20,840 nt of DNA. It comes from a virus. This document shows positions 6,592 through 14,350 of this stretch, piece by piece. The notes beneath the pieces were generated by a model, which was given only the letters and a program-made list of their open reading frames with translations, did not search any database and was not told the DNA's origin. The position numbers were made by a program, and so were the translations under genes. The DNA lies in the IMG/VR virus record IMGVR_UViG_3300011113_000650, positions 1-20,840 of that record; one strand, 5' to 3'. The first letter of the stretch is position 1, and the number at the start of each line of letters is the position of its first letter.

Positions 6592-7597
6592 GAGTCTTTA
6601 ATCCAAACATATTCTTAATTTCATTGTCTAATTTAGCAAAAGCGTCTGGATTTTCTAATAAGAACGATCTTATTTTTTCGGTGCCCTGGAACTTGGTTTT
6701 TTCGTCACTCAAAAACGACAAGGTATACCACGAGCCACCCTTTTCAATTAGTCCAGAATTAACCGCGATATCTATAATTTCCTTATATTTATCTATACCT
6801 TGACCATATCTAATATAGCTCGTACACTCTCCGTTTGGTGCCCCGAGTGCTGTTACTGGTGCCGTCCAGACCACTTCCTGGCCTATTATAGCCCCATCCT
6901 GAGTCAAAGTCCATGGTTTATGAAATTTTGCTTTCAGCTTAACATCAACTTGATAGCCGATTGACTGTCCACTCTTTTCTTTCCACTCAGAATAGCCGGT
7001 GCCAGGATTAGCCATCAGGTGGGTAATACCTATTAAAATAACCTTGTTGACAGCAACGGGTTGTGCGACCTTGCGACAAAATTTAGCAATTAATTTTGCT
7101 CCATCTGCCCTTTGTAACTTATCCATATCGTTTGTCATCTCTGTTTCAGTACATAGAGATGAATATGAGTCAATTATAATAACACATCCGGGCTCAGTGT
7201 TAATTAGTCTGTCAGCTATTTGTAAAAATTTTTCTCCAGTCAGAATATTGCCTTGTTCTGATCCTATTATGGTTAGTTTATCTTTGTTTAATCCCGGTAT
7301 GCCTTCCAAATCTCTTGCTTTAATTCTTCCTTCAATATTTAAGTAATATACATTTCTACCACCATATTCTGGTTTTTGGGCATTAGCTGCAAATGTTAGT
7401 GTCGTGACTGTTTTTCCGCATTTTGGTTGACCAGTTAATGTAACTGTGCTTCCTTCTGGAATACCCCCATGTAAAATAGCATCAATAGCAGGACTAATAG
7501 GAATAACTATACTTTTTCGCTCTATAATATTATTAGCGCTAACGATAATACCATCACCAAAATCTTTTTTTATACTATCTAGTATTTTATTGGTCAT
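6584..7597 (-). CDS. recA: RecA-like recombinase
   Basis: This is a 337-aa protein from the ATG at 7597, which has AAGGA 8 nt upstream; a TTG at 7603 is too close to that site. Walker A is GQPKCGKT (56-63). Glu89 in YLNIEGRI fits the catalytic glutamate, and VIIID (139-143) is Walker B. HLMANPGTGYS followed by a Gly-containing loop matches the L2 region. The C-terminal part (GQGIDKYKEIIDIAV...LIEKGGSWYTLSF) is typical of bacterial RecA rather than T4 UvsX, as is the FLLENPDAFAKLDNEIK end. It forms filaments on single-stranded DNA and promotes strand exchange, giving recombination-dependent replication and repair. It overlaps the preceding orphan by 11 nt and the VSR-like nuclease by 8 nt. Confidence 0.92.
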   Translation of the reverse strand: MTNKILDSIKKDFGDGIIVSANNIIERKSIVIPISPAIDAILHGGIPEGSTVTLTGQPKCGKTVTTLTFAANAQKPEYGGRNVYYLNIEGRIKARDLEGIPGLNKDKLTIIGSEQGNILTGEKFLQIADRLINTEPGCVIIIDSYSSLCTETEMTNDMDKLQRADGAKLIAKFCRKVAQPVAVNKVILIGITHLMANPGTGYSEWKEKSGQSIGYQVDVKLKAKFHKPWTLTQDGAIIGQEVVWTAPVTALGAPNGECTSYIRYGQGIDKYKEIIDIAVNSGLIEKGGSWYTLSFLSDEKTKFQGTEKIRSFLLENPDAFAKLDNEIKNMFGLKTHA

Positions 7598-8024
7598 TTT
7601 CAAGATCCTTAAGTAAATTTATAATGTTTGTTTTGCCGGTTTTGCCGCCCATTCTTGGAACAACAATATTGATATTAGCATCAACTCTTTTAATATCCAT
7701 AGTTGGCTTGGATTTTTCCTGCTGCAATTTGGCCTGTTCTCGTTCTATTATAGGAGCTAGGTGGGGTGCCCTCAAGGAATAAATTTTTTGTGCTTCCTGC
7801 GAAGTAAGAGCCTTGATAATTGCTAATTCATCATATTGTTTAAGTAACTTATTTGCTGAACCTATTTGATTTCTAAAAAAACCACTCCATTCTTTATTGG
7901 TCCAAAATCTATAATGCAAATCTTTTTTATTGAGCTTTGCCTTTTTTTCACATATTAATTCAGTTATATATTGTGCGGCAGAGACATCTTTACCATTTGA
8001 GTATTTTGAAGGATATTTTTTCAT
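7587..8024 (-). CDS. Hypothetical protein, 145 aa
   Basis: I do not recognise this protein. It is basic and soluble, with an N-terminal domain holding an aromatic cluster (LHYRFWTNKEWSGFFRNQIG, 47-66). A helical middle (LLKQYDELAIIKALTSQEA) follows, then a Lys/Gln-rich linker, and a C-terminal patch with RMGGKTGKTNIINLL. That patch has a Gly-Lys-Thr but no Walker B, so I do not call it an ATPase. The start ATG overlaps the HTH gene stop by 4 nt and there is no clear ribosome site, which implies translational coupling. The gene directly precedes RecA, so a recombination or single-strand-binding accessory is possible. Confidence 0.7.
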   Translation of the reverse strand: MKKYPSKYSNGKDVSAAQYITELICEKKAKLNKKDLHYRFWTNKEWSGFFRNQIGSANKLLKQYDELAIIKALTSQEAQKIYSLRAPHLAPIIEREQAKLQQEKSKPTMDIKRVDANINIVVPRMGGKTGKTNIINLLKDLENDQ

Positions 8025-8326
8025 GAGTTTGGTCTAAAAATACATTCATCCTTTTTTGGAGGTGTACTCATATTTCTTGTCTTTTCACCAATTTCTGAGC
8101 CTGTTTTTGTCATAACCATAACTCCTCGTTGTTTTCCAGATTGAGAAGTATTGATCAATCCATTGGGTGATGTCGGTTTAGTCACTGGTTCTGTTTTGGG
8201 ATTTTTATCTAAAACTCCTTTTACCGTCTTTTCTGTAATATTTAGTTCGGACGATATTTCTGATAGTGTCTTATTTTGATCCCTAAGATATAAAATCGCA
8301 TATGTTTGTTCTGTTGATAGTTTCAT
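8021..8326 (-). CDS. Small helix-turn-helix protein
   Basis: This is a 101-aa protein with an N-terminal helix-turn-helix (about 3-40): EQTYAILYLRDQNKTLSEIS then NITEKTVKGVLDK. This pattern resembles sigma-region-4 or transposase-like HTH units. The rest (41-101) is Pro, Ser, Thr and Lys-rich and probably disordered, ending in a Cys-containing tail. The start is the ATG at 8326 with AAAGGGG 7 nt upstream, overlapping the upstream orphan by 4 nt. It could be a phage transcription regulator or a DNA-binding accessory of the replication module. The HTH is a pattern judgement without a named family. Confidence 0.7.
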   Translation of the reverse strand: MKLSTEQTYAILYLRDQNKTLSEISSELNITEKTVKGVLDKNPKTEPVTKPTSPNGLINTSQSGKQRGVMVMTKTGSEIGEKTRNMSTPPKKDECIFRPNS

Positions 8327-8721
8327 TGTAGACCCCTTTCTGCTAGTATTAAATGTGCATTATTTTTTGTTTTTAGAAAAGATAAATAAAGATTAAAAAT
8401 ATTTTCATTTACTTCTTTCATTCTCCATTCTTCTTTTCCTGTTTTTCTGGAATAAGCATTGGCTCTACCTTCACTATATAGCCCAATTGGGTTATATATT
8501 CTGCCATATGCACCGACCTTGATCTGATATCTAGTTTTGTTCTTGACTAAATTATTTTCTGAGTCATAATAGCATATTTTTTTTGCCAAAACCTTTCCAT
8601 TATCTTCTTCGACTCTCGGCATATTAGATTCGTCCAAATAGTCTTGCATACCCTTGAGTGTATAATACTCTGTTTGTTTTGATAGATCTTCTTGTTCCTT
8701 AATCGTAAATATATCAGACAT
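8323..8721 (-). CDS. Hypothetical protein, 132 aa
   Basis: The product is soluble, mixed alpha/beta and not recognised. It has a charged N-terminus, then strand-rich segments (VLAKKICYYDSENNL, TRYQIKVGAYGRIYNPIGLY) and a helical C-terminus (NENIFNLYLSFLKTKNNAHL). It has a strong ribosome site (AAGGAG, 8 nt before the ATG at 8721) and overlaps both neighbours by 4 to 8 nt. No catalytic or metal-binding pattern is evident. Function unknown. Confidence 0.72.
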   Translation of the reverse strand: MSDIFTIKEQEDLSKQTEYYTLKGMQDYLDESNMPRVEEDNGKVLAKKICYYDSENNLVKNKTRYQIKVGAYGRIYNPIGLYSEGRANAYSRKTGKEEWRMKEVNENIFNLYLSFLKTKNNAHLILAERGLQ

Positions 8722-9049
8722 CGTATTTCTCCTTTATTAGATTTTGTAAATAGCTGGTCATATTGGAAACTATATCTTCTGTCATACCTTGTGCGTTTTG
8801 ATCTTTTAATACAGGAATCTCATAATGTGTTTTTATTTTTTCTAATATGTTTTCCGACACTGTTAATGATGAACCATTTTCTACTATATCTATATCTAGT
8901 TTTAGTCTTATAAATAAAGACAGTGGTTCTGTATCTGCGACACTATTTTCTTTTTGTATTTTTTGTTCTATTTTATTCATTTTCTCCAGTATCTCGTAGA
9001 ACTTTTTAATTTCTTCTGGAGAAGGAATATCTAGATCATTTATTTCCAC
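8714..9049 (-). CDS. Hypothetical acidic protein, 111 aa
   Basis: I place the start at a GTG (9049-9047) overlapping the TAG stop of the zinc-ribbon gene, because a perfect AGGAGG sits 6 nt upstream. A longer TTG-started form from 9073 would lack such a site. The product is acidic and helical (EEIKKFYEILEKMNKIEQKI), with a middle strand-like part (SLFIRLKLDIDIV) and a helical end. It has no known motif and no membrane segment. Function unknown. Confidence 0.7.
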   Translation of the reverse strand: MEINDLDIPSPEEIKKFYEILEKMNKIEQKIQKENSVADTEPLSLFIRLKLDIDIVENGSSLTVSENILEKIKTHYEIPVLKDQNAQGMTEDIVSNMTSYLQNLIKEKYDV

Positions 9050-9411
9050 TATTTTCCTCCTAATTTTTTCCAATTTGGCTTAGATGTCTTTTTGACTCTA
9101 TTCCATCCTTTTGGTAAGGGATCATTCGGTTTATTTAGCTTATATTCATTGTGTTTTCTATATAAATGTTCTTTTTGGTCGTCGCTCATTTTATCTCTAT
9201 TTCTATTTGCTAAATCTCCAATAGTTTTTAGTTCGCTATCGGATTTTTTAACCGATCCAGAAATATTACTCAGGTCGGTGGGGTAATCTCTGTCAAGACA
9301 AATACTATTGCATTTATCGCACGAAAATCTGCCACTATCATACTGTTTATATGATAATACTAGACTAAAACGATTTTCACAATCTCTACAGACAAAGGAA
9401 TATTCTGGCAT
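9049..9411 (-). CDS. FmdB-like zinc-ribbon protein
   Basis: This is a 120-aa protein beginning MPEYSFVCRDCENRF at the ATG at 9411, which has AGGAGA a few bases upstream; an upstream ATG at 9438 lacks this support. The first 40 residues form a zinc ribbon with CRDC and CDKC. The opening M-P-x-Y-x-F-x-C-x-x-C is typical of FmdB-type putative regulatory proteins. The C-terminal part is Lys, Asn and Pro-rich and ends in a basic tail. In phages such ribbons are often unassigned. The gene lies between the HNH nuclease and an orphan, in the same operon. DNA, RNA or protein binding is plausible; the role is unknown. Confidence 0.75.
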   Translation of the reverse strand: MPEYSFVCRDCENRFSLVLSYKQYDSGRFSCDKCNSICLDRDYPTDLSNISGSVKKSDSELKTIGDLANRNRDKMSDDQKEHLYRKHNEYKLNKPNDPLPKGWNRVKKTSKPNWKKLGGK

Positions 9412-9419
9412 ATATTCTC

Positions 9420-9983
9420 CTAAATATAAATCTCCCATTCTTTGGGTATGTTTTCTTTTATAGTATGAAGATATTCGTATACTCTCAAGTATTTTATATT
9501 CTTATTTGGAACCGTTGGATAGTTAGCAATCTTCATACCACATTGTTCTAATGTTTTATTTCCCTTTTTTCTATTACAGTCAATGCAAGATGTAACTATA
9601 TTGGTCCATGTTGTTGGAGAAGTTATTTTTTTCCATTTAGATTTTGGTATTAGGTGATCATATGTTAGTTGTGAAAAATCAAAAATCCTATTGCAATATT
9701 GACAAGTATAATTATCTCTTATAAAGATATTTTTTCTTGAGAATTTAATTTCTTGATTTTTTATATTTAAAAATCTTTTTGTTTTTACAACAGCAGGGAT
9801 CGGGTATTTTTTATTATTAACCCCCTGAATATAATCATCTTTATAGAAGTCTATTATTTCAATACCTGAATTAGTATTATTTTCATATTTCGTATTCCAT
9901 GTTAAAGCCTTTTGCCAAGATATAACAGATAATATAGAATAGTCGGCATTTAATACTAAGCATTTTATATTATGGTTTTTCAT
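9420..9983 (-). CDS. HNH endonuclease
   Basis: This is a 187-aa protein. The N-terminal portion (1-80) resembles the extension found on many bacterial and phage HNH proteins (VLNADYSILSVISWQKAL). The HNH nuclease fold spans about 88-145: a zinc knuckle with Cys94-x-x-Cys97 (YTCQYC), the catalytic pair in LTYDHLIPKSK (Asp109, His110), Asn128 in WTNIV, and Cys133-x-x-Cys136-Asn137 (SCIDCNRKKG). All expected residues are present, so it is probably active. It could be a free-standing homing nuclease next to phoH or a phage DNA-processing enzyme. It starts at an ATG 14 nt inside the phoH 3' end. Confidence 0.9.
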   Translation of the reverse strand: MKNHNIKCLVLNADYSILSVISWQKALTWNTKYENNTNSGIEIIDFYKDDYIQGVNNKKYPIPAVVKTKRFLNIKNQEIKFSRKNIFIRDNYTCQYCNRIFDFSQLTYDHLIPKSKWKKITSPTTWTNIVTSCIDCNRKKGNKTLEQCGMKIANYPTVPNKNIKYLRVYEYLHTIKENIPKEWEIYI

Positions 9984-10698
9984 AACTTTCTAAACGACTT
10001 AAAATATCCACAATAATTGGATTTCTAACAATGTCGCATCCTTCTAGTTTAGATATTCCTATACTATTTAACTTATCCAATCTTTCTATCATAGATAGAA
10101 AACCACCCTGAATATGTTTTGACAAATCAGACTGATCTATATCACCCGTCAATACCATTTTACTACCCATGCCTATTCTTGTCAATAGCATTTTTAGTTG
10201 TTCGTATGTTGCGTTTTGGCATTCATCAGCAACTATAAAACAATTATGAAAATTTCTTCCTCTCATTAACCCAAGGGGCACGACTTCTATTTTATTATTT
10301 GTTTTTAAACTAGAATATTCAGCAGGAGAAACAAAGGTTAGTATTTCATCAATAATTGGCAATAAATAAGGATGTAATTTTTCCTCTGCGGAACCAGGAA
10401 GATAGCCAATTTTTTCTCCAGCCTCTATCACAGGTCTAGTTATAATTATTTTATTAACTTTTTTATCGTATAGATATTCAATTGCCATTCCGACAGCAAT
10501 ATGCGTTTTTCCTGTTCCCGGTAATCCCTGACAAAATGTAATAGTATTTTCTGCTATATTTCTAATATATTCAAATTGATTTTCGCTTCTAGGCTTTAAC
10601 TTTTTTCTAATATGAGATGTATTCGGTGAATCAATACTGTTTGTTAGATCAATTGGTTTAGAGTTTTTCTTTGATACTCTTTTATTATTTTTTTTCAA
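9970..10698 (-). CDS. phoH: PhoH-like P-loop ATPase
   Basis: This is a 242-aa protein, shorter than bacterial PhoH, as is usual in phages. A basic, disordered N-terminus (1-40) precedes the ATPase core. Walker A is GLPGTGKT (58-65), the PhoH signature ITRPVIEAGEKIGYLPGS spans about 86-103, Walker B is FIVADE (154-159), and LTGDIDQ (183-189) is the sensor. An arginine-rich MRGRNF loop lies between. It starts at a TTG (10698): no ATG or GTG is available after an in-frame stop, and AAGGG lies 6 nt upstream. PhoH is common in marine and other phages, where its role (phosphate stress, RNA or nucleotide metabolism) remains unsettled. A hairpin at 10715-10742 lies just before the ribosome site. Confidence 0.94.
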   Translation of the reverse strand: MKKNNKRVSKKNSKPIDLTNSIDSPNTSHIRKKLKPRSENQFEYIRNIAENTITFCQGLPGTGKTHIAVGMAIEYLYDKKVNKIIITRPVIEAGEKIGYLPGSAEEKLHPYLLPIIDEILTFVSPAEYSSLKTNNKIEVVPLGLMRGRNFHNCFIVADECQNATYEQLKMLLTRIGMGSKMVLTGDIDQSDLSKHIQGGFLSMIERLDKLNSIGISKLEGCDIVRNPIIVDILSRLESYEKP

Positions 10699-10714
10699 GT
10701 ATTACCCTTTGCTT

Positions 10715-10742
10715 TATTAAGGTAAACGATTTCACCTTAATA
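10715..10742 (-). promoter_or_regulatory. Inverted repeat / RNA hairpin upstream of phoH
   Basis: The arms TATTAAGGT (10715-10723) and ACCTTAATA (10734-10742) are perfectly complementary over 9 bp. Inside them AAA and TTT can pair across a CGA loop with one bulged base. It lies between mazG and phoH, ending about 8 nt before the phoH ribosome site on the minus strand. No U-run follows on either strand, so it does not look like an intrinsic terminator. It may be a translational control hairpin, an RNA-processing site or an operator. Confidence 0.5.
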
Positions 10743-10751
10743 TATACACCG

Positions 10752-11126
10752 CTATGATTTTTTAGTAATAAAAGGTTGTAGTTGTGGAGGTTGCCAATTA
10801 TCTGGCTTTAGAACCTTTCCATCTTCTCGTTTTTTTACTTTACCAGTTGTAACATCTACTTTTGCAAAATTAGTTTGCATAACCTCGTCCCACGCCCCTT
10901 GAGCGTCTGCTCCCATTGAATGAATAGCTCCAGTTGTAACTACCAATATATCTACCAGTGCGTCTAGTTTTTCAACATTGTCGTCATCATCTATGGCTTC
11001 GTTTAATTCTTGTAATTCTTCTCTAATTAAATTAACATATAAGTTAAATTGTCTACTATTATATGATTCTACTGTTTGATCACAGGCTACCATAAACTTT
11101 TCTTGATCTTCGAACGGATTTCCCAT
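10752..11126 (-). CDS. mazG: MazG-like nucleotide pyrophosphohydrolase
   Basis: This is a 124-aa all-alpha NTP pyrophosphatase. Residues R-E-E-L-Q-E-L (35-41) provide the E-E-x-x-E metal site and EKLDALVDILV (52-62) the second acidic cluster. The C-terminal signature KVKKREDGKVLKPDNWQPP is seen in phage MazG/PRA-PH-like proteins. It hydrolyses (d)NTPs or alarmone-like nucleotides to monophosphates, which fits the nucleotide-pool genes beside it. The start is the ATG at 11126, with GAGGG 5 nt upstream at the very end of nrdA. A GTG at 11138 is possible but lies inside nrdA. The substrate cannot be told from the sequence. Confidence 0.85.
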   Translation of the reverse strand: MGNPFEDQEKFMVACDQTVESYNSRQFNLYVNLIREELQELNEAIDDDDNVEKLDALVDILVVTTGAIHSMGADAQGAWDEVMQTNFAKVDVTTGKVKKREDGKVLKPDNWQPPQLQPFITKKS

Positions 11127-11127
11127 A

Positions 11128-12783
11128 TTATCCCTCACAACTATTACAGGTTAAGATATTACGCATTAATTCTTGAGCCGGATTGGCAGATCTCTGATAG
11201 TAGAAGCTTTTTATACCATTTTCCCATCCATAAATTAATAAATCGCTAACATCCTTGGCTGGACAAGATGGAGGGATCATTAAATTTAAAGATATGCCTT
11301 GATCTACATATTTTTGTCTTTGAATATTTTGAATAACTATTTCTTTCTGTGAAATCTCACCAAATGTTTTAAATACATCCTTTTCTTCTTTACTAAGAAA
11401 TTTAAAGTGTTGGACCGATCCTCCATGAACAAGGATATCTTTCCATACGTCCTCGTTATCTCTGTCTTTTTCTTTTAGTAATTTTTTGAGATGAGGATTT
11501 TTAAACGTAAAACTACCTTTAGCTAATTTCTTAACATAGTAATTACTATTATGGGGTTCTATACTAGAACTTACTTGACCAAGAATAAAACTACTACTAG
11601 TTGTTGGTGCGATAGCTAGGGTGGTTGTGTTTCTGCGACCATATCCTTTTAATACTTCTGGCTCACCATAAAGTTTAGCTAATTCTATAGTAGCTTTATC
11701 TGCACGACCCCTAATCGTCTTCCAAATAGTAGTATTTAAAAGTTTGGCTTCCATACTATCAAAGGACATCATCTTAGATTGCAATAAAGAATGCCAACCT
11801 AAAGCGCCCATACCCAATGCCCTATTAGCTAATGCAAAATCATGAGCGTGTCTCATAAAGAAGCTATCCTTAGTTTTTCTGATAAACTCTTCATTAACAG
11901 CATCCAAGAAATATATCATTGTTTCAATAGCGTCTGTGTTGATAATTTCATCCCAATTAGCAAGATTAAGAGAAGAAAGAACACAAACAAACGACCAGTG
12001 CAAATTAGATGGTAACATAATTTCTGTACAAAGATTACTTGCATTTATTAGCAAACGCTGATCTTTGTATACTTGTGGTGCTTGGTTATTCGCATTATCA
12101 GTAAAAAAGATATAAGGATAACCAGTTTCAAATCGCTTTTTGATTATCTTGGCCCAAATTTTTCTCTTTTCCTTATCTCCTCCCGTCATGCTTCGCATCC
12201 AAGCATCGGTTACGGTAACTCCAATGCTTATATTTTGGATGGGATGTCCCTCGGATCTGATTTGCAGAAATTCTTCGATATCTGGATGCTCAACAGGTAA
12301 ATACGCGGCAAAAGAGCCTCTGCGAGTTGATCCTTGAGAAACAATATCAGAAACTTTATCATACAGTTCCATAAAGTGTACGGGACCGCTAGATTTTCCT
12401 CCATCGGAATTAATAATACTCCCTCTGCAACGAACATCACCAAAGTATCCGCTCGTTCCGCCACCTAACTTGCTCATCATTCCTACTTCAGCATTTTTAT
12501 ATAGAATTTCTTCCATGGTATCTGGAATATAGGAATTAAAGCAACTAACAGGACAACCCCTACCAGTACCAAAATTAACCCAGACAGGAGTGCTTAGAGA
12601 ATAAAATCCACGACCCATATAGTCTTCGAACTTGTCTGCAAAACCCTCTATATTAAGAATATTTTGTGCTGTTTCTGCTATTTCTCTAATTCGTTCTTCT
12701 GGAGAGACACCTTCTCGCAGATAATCTCTTTCTAAGAATAAACGACTATGAGAATTAAGCCAATAATATTTTTTATCACTCAT
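11128..12783 (-). CDS. nrdA: Class I ribonucleotide reductase, large (alpha) subunit
   Basis: This is a 551-aa catalytic subunit that reduces ribonucleoside diphosphates to deoxy forms. The redox Cys is Cys81 in CPVSCFNSY, paired with Cys267 (FVCVLSSLNL). The radical-site triad Asn250/Cys252/Glu254 lies in NLCTEIMLP. Tyr528-Tyr529 (SFYYQRS) form the radical-transfer pair. The C-terminal swinging arm is Cys546-x-x-Cys549. It is about 200 residues shorter than E. coli NrdA (761 aa): the N-terminus goes straight into the barrel with no ATP-cone, so dATP shut-off is probably absent. The start ATG overlaps the nrdB stop (TGATG). Beta precedes alpha in transcription order. No thioredoxin or glutaredoxin gene is visible here, so reducing power probably comes from the host or from elsewhere in the genome. 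Confidence 0.96.
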   Translation of the reverse strand: MSDKKYYWLNSHSRLFLERDYLREGVSPEERIREIAETAQNILNIEGFADKFEDYMGRGFYSLSTPVWVNFGTGRGCPVSCFNSYIPDTMEEILYKNAEVGMMSKLGGGTSGYFGDVRCRGSIINSDGGKSSGPVHFMELYDKVSDIVSQGSTRRGSFAAYLPVEHPDIEEFLQIRSEGHPIQNISIGVTVTDAWMRSMTGGDKEKRKIWAKIIKKRFETGYPYIFFTDNANNQAPQVYKDQRLLINASNLCTEIMLPSNLHWSFVCVLSSLNLANWDEIINTDAIETMIYFLDAVNEEFIRKTKDSFFMRHAHDFALANRALGMGALGWHSLLQSKMMSFDSMEAKLLNTTIWKTIRGRADKATIELAKLYGEPEVLKGYGRRNTTTLAIAPTTSSSFILGQVSSSIEPHNSNYYVKKLAKGSFTFKNPHLKKLLKEKDRDNEDVWKDILVHGGSVQHFKFLSKEEKDVFKTFGEISQKEIVIQNIQRQKYVDQGISLNLMIPPSCPAKDVSDLLIYGWENGIKSFYYQRSANPAQELMRNILTCNSCEG

Positions 12784-13754
12784 CAGAACAAATCCTCTGC
12801 ATCAAAACTTTGACTATTTTTTGCATATTCTACCGGACGACTATGGAAAAAGTCTGTCATATTATTACCTAGAATCTGTTCGTCAAACCAAGATGTTTTT
12901 GCTATTTGGGTTTGGTCTACTTCAAAGATTTTAGAGTATCCAGTTTGAACTAGTGATTCGTTCATTCTATTTTTAATAAATTCCATTAGTAGTGGAGAGT
13001 TTAATTTTTCGTGATTGTATCCATTAACGATCCATTCAATTATCTCACATTCATATTTAACAGCCTCTTTAGCCTCATATATTATTTTTTGTTCTAATTC
13101 ATCGTCAAATAATTCAGGATATTCTAGTCTGATAGTATTAATTAACTTAATGCCAATCTGAGCATGTAGATTTTCCTCTCGACTAGTATATTCTACTTGC
13201 TTATTAGTATCTTTTAGTAAGTTTTTGTATCTGCCAAACCAACTAATAGTATAAAACTGAGAAAATAAAGCAATATTCTCTACAAATAATGTGAATAGTA
13301 TTAGAGAGTAAATAAATTGTTTTTTATTGTCAGAGTGAAATTTATGTAGGTGTTTTCTCAGATAGTTTACCCTACCTTGTATAATAGGTAATTGAAGTAT
13401 GTTGTCAAAGCTATCATCTATTCCCAAAACCTCTAATAGTCTCTCATATGCGTCTCCATGTATAACTTCAACATTAGCCATTACATATCCCATATCATTG
13501 ATTGATGGGTGTGGTAGATTATCTCCTAATTTAGCCCAAAACTTTTTCACGCTAATTTCTAGTTGACCGATAGTAGATAATGCTCTAATAATAATTTCTT
13601 TTTCTTCTTTTGAAAGATTTACTTTAAAGTCTTGAATATCACTACTAAAACTGAACTCTTTATCAGTCCAAAATCCATTGTGCATGGCAGCAATAAATTC
13701 TTGAGTCCATGGATAATAATCTGGCTTGCGAGCAATTTGTTCATCAAATATCAT
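12783..13754 (-). CDS. nrdB: Class I ribonucleotide reductase, small (beta) subunit
   Basis: This is a 323-aa ferritin-like radical subunit. I choose the ATG at 13754 (ATGA overlap with the dCMP deaminase stop) because AGGAGA lies 7 nt upstream; the frame also stays open to 13802. Metal ligands are Glu66 (GQLEIS), Glu96 and His99 (VEVIH), Glu159 (LFVENIALF), and Glu194 and His197 (EENLH). Tyr103, seven residues after Glu96, takes the place of the E. coli radical Tyr122. Glu66 aligns with E. coli Asp84, where Asp is usual. The acidic C-terminus AEDLF fits the tail that docks into the alpha subunit. It makes and stores the radical used by NrdA next door. Confidence 0.95.
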   Translation of the reverse strand: MIFDEQIARKPDYYPWTQEFIAAMHNGFWTDKEFSFSSDIQDFKVNLSKEEKEIIIRALSTIGQLEISVKKFWAKLGDNLPHPSINDMGYVMANVEVIHGDAYERLLEVLGIDDSFDNILQLPIIQGRVNYLRKHLHKFHSDNKKQFIYSLILFTLFVENIALFSQFYTISWFGRYKNLLKDTNKQVEYTSREENLHAQIGIKLINTIRLEYPELFDDELEQKIIYEAKEAVKYECEIIEWIVNGYNHEKLNSPLLMEFIKNRMNESLVQTGYSKIFEVDQTQIAKTSWFDEQILGNNMTDFFHSRPVEYAKNSQSFDAEDLF

Positions 13755-14257
13755 ATATTGTTCTCCTTTAGTGGATAGGAATCTAATACACCTTTCATCC
13801 ACTCAAGATTTGGTAGAACATAATGAATTTTTAATCCTGATAATTCTATAAATTGATCAAAAACTTTTTGTTCATTGTGATCAAATAAATGAGTTCCATG
13901 AGACTGTAGCATATATACTTCGCTAATTCCTTCTTGCCATAGACTCATTATACAACTATTGCAACTTTGACCAGTAATGTATGCTATTCCGTCGTCTGGT
14001 CTAATAACACAATTAGCTAGAGCATTTCTTTCCGCATGAATCATCCATGAATATTTATATGGTCTATTTGTTGGTAATTTACTATCGTCTAGACCCCTAG
14101 GAAAATCATTATATCCTATTCCTAGTACTCTATTTTTTCTATCAGTAATCACACATCCGTGTTGGGTATGAATATCATGGCTTTTTTGGGATATTATTTT
14201 GGCTAGTCCCAGATAATAATCTATCCAATTATCACAGCGAATATATTGATTTTCCAT
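13751..14257 (-). CDS. dCMP deaminase
   Basis: This is a 168-aa cytidine-deaminase-fold protein. The zinc site is His74-Ala-Glu76 (HAERNALANC) plus Cys99 and Cys102 (GQSCNSC), with the usual P before the first Cys replaced. Upstream signatures (HDIHTQHGCVITDRKNRVLG, GYNDFPRG) are typical of deoxycytidylate deaminases. It turns dCMP into dUMP, feeding dTMP synthesis. It leads the nrdB-nrdA-mazG run. The ATG at 14257 has AGGA 7 nt upstream, only a couple of bases after the 3' end of the tRNA gene, so tRNA and enzyme share a transcript. No thymidylate synthase is visible in the window. Confidence 0.93.
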   Translation of the reverse strand: MENQYIRCDNWIDYYLGLAKIISQKSHDIHTQHGCVITDRKNRVLGIGYNDFPRGLDDSKLPTNRPYKYSWMIHAERNALANCVIRPDDGIAYITGQSCNSCIMSLWQEGISEVYMLQSHGTHLFDHNEQKVFDQFIELSGLKIHYVLPNLEWMKGVLDSYPLKENNI

Positions 14258-14271
14258 AATTTATTCCTGAA

Positions 14272-14344
14272 AGCAAGAGATGGGAGTCGAACCCACAACC
14301 ATCAGATTGGAAATCTAACGCTCTACCAATTGAGCTACTCTTGC
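14272..14344 (-). tRNA. tRNA-Gly (anticodon UCC)
   Basis: A full cloverleaf is readable on the minus strand. The acceptor is GCAAGAG with CTCTTGC, the D arm is GCTC/GAGC, and the anticodon stem is TTAGA/TCTGA with loop TTTCCAA. That gives anticodon TCC in positions 34-36. The T arm is GTGGG, TTCGACT, CCCAT. The discriminator base is U, as usual for bacterial tRNA-Gly. CCA is not encoded. It reads GGA and GGG codons, which could help translate phage codons rare in the host. It sits between two protein genes in one transcription unit. Confidence 0.96.
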
Positions 14345-14350
14345 GTTATA

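Noticed and set aside
7587-8024. GGKTGKT in the 145-aa orphan as a Walker A ATPase motif
   Set aside because: It lies about 20 residues from the C-terminus with no room for a P-loop domain and no Walker B.
10157-10185. Possible internal minus-strand promoter in phoH (TTGACA, 17 bp, TAAAAT)
   Set aside because: It matches 11 of 12 positions, but it lies in the conserved LLTRIGMGSKM coding block of PhoH, whose codons explain the bases. No gap or new unit follows.
12228-12464. Second minus-strand frame inside nrdA
   Set aside because: It overlaps the conserved reductase core in another frame and has no independent support.
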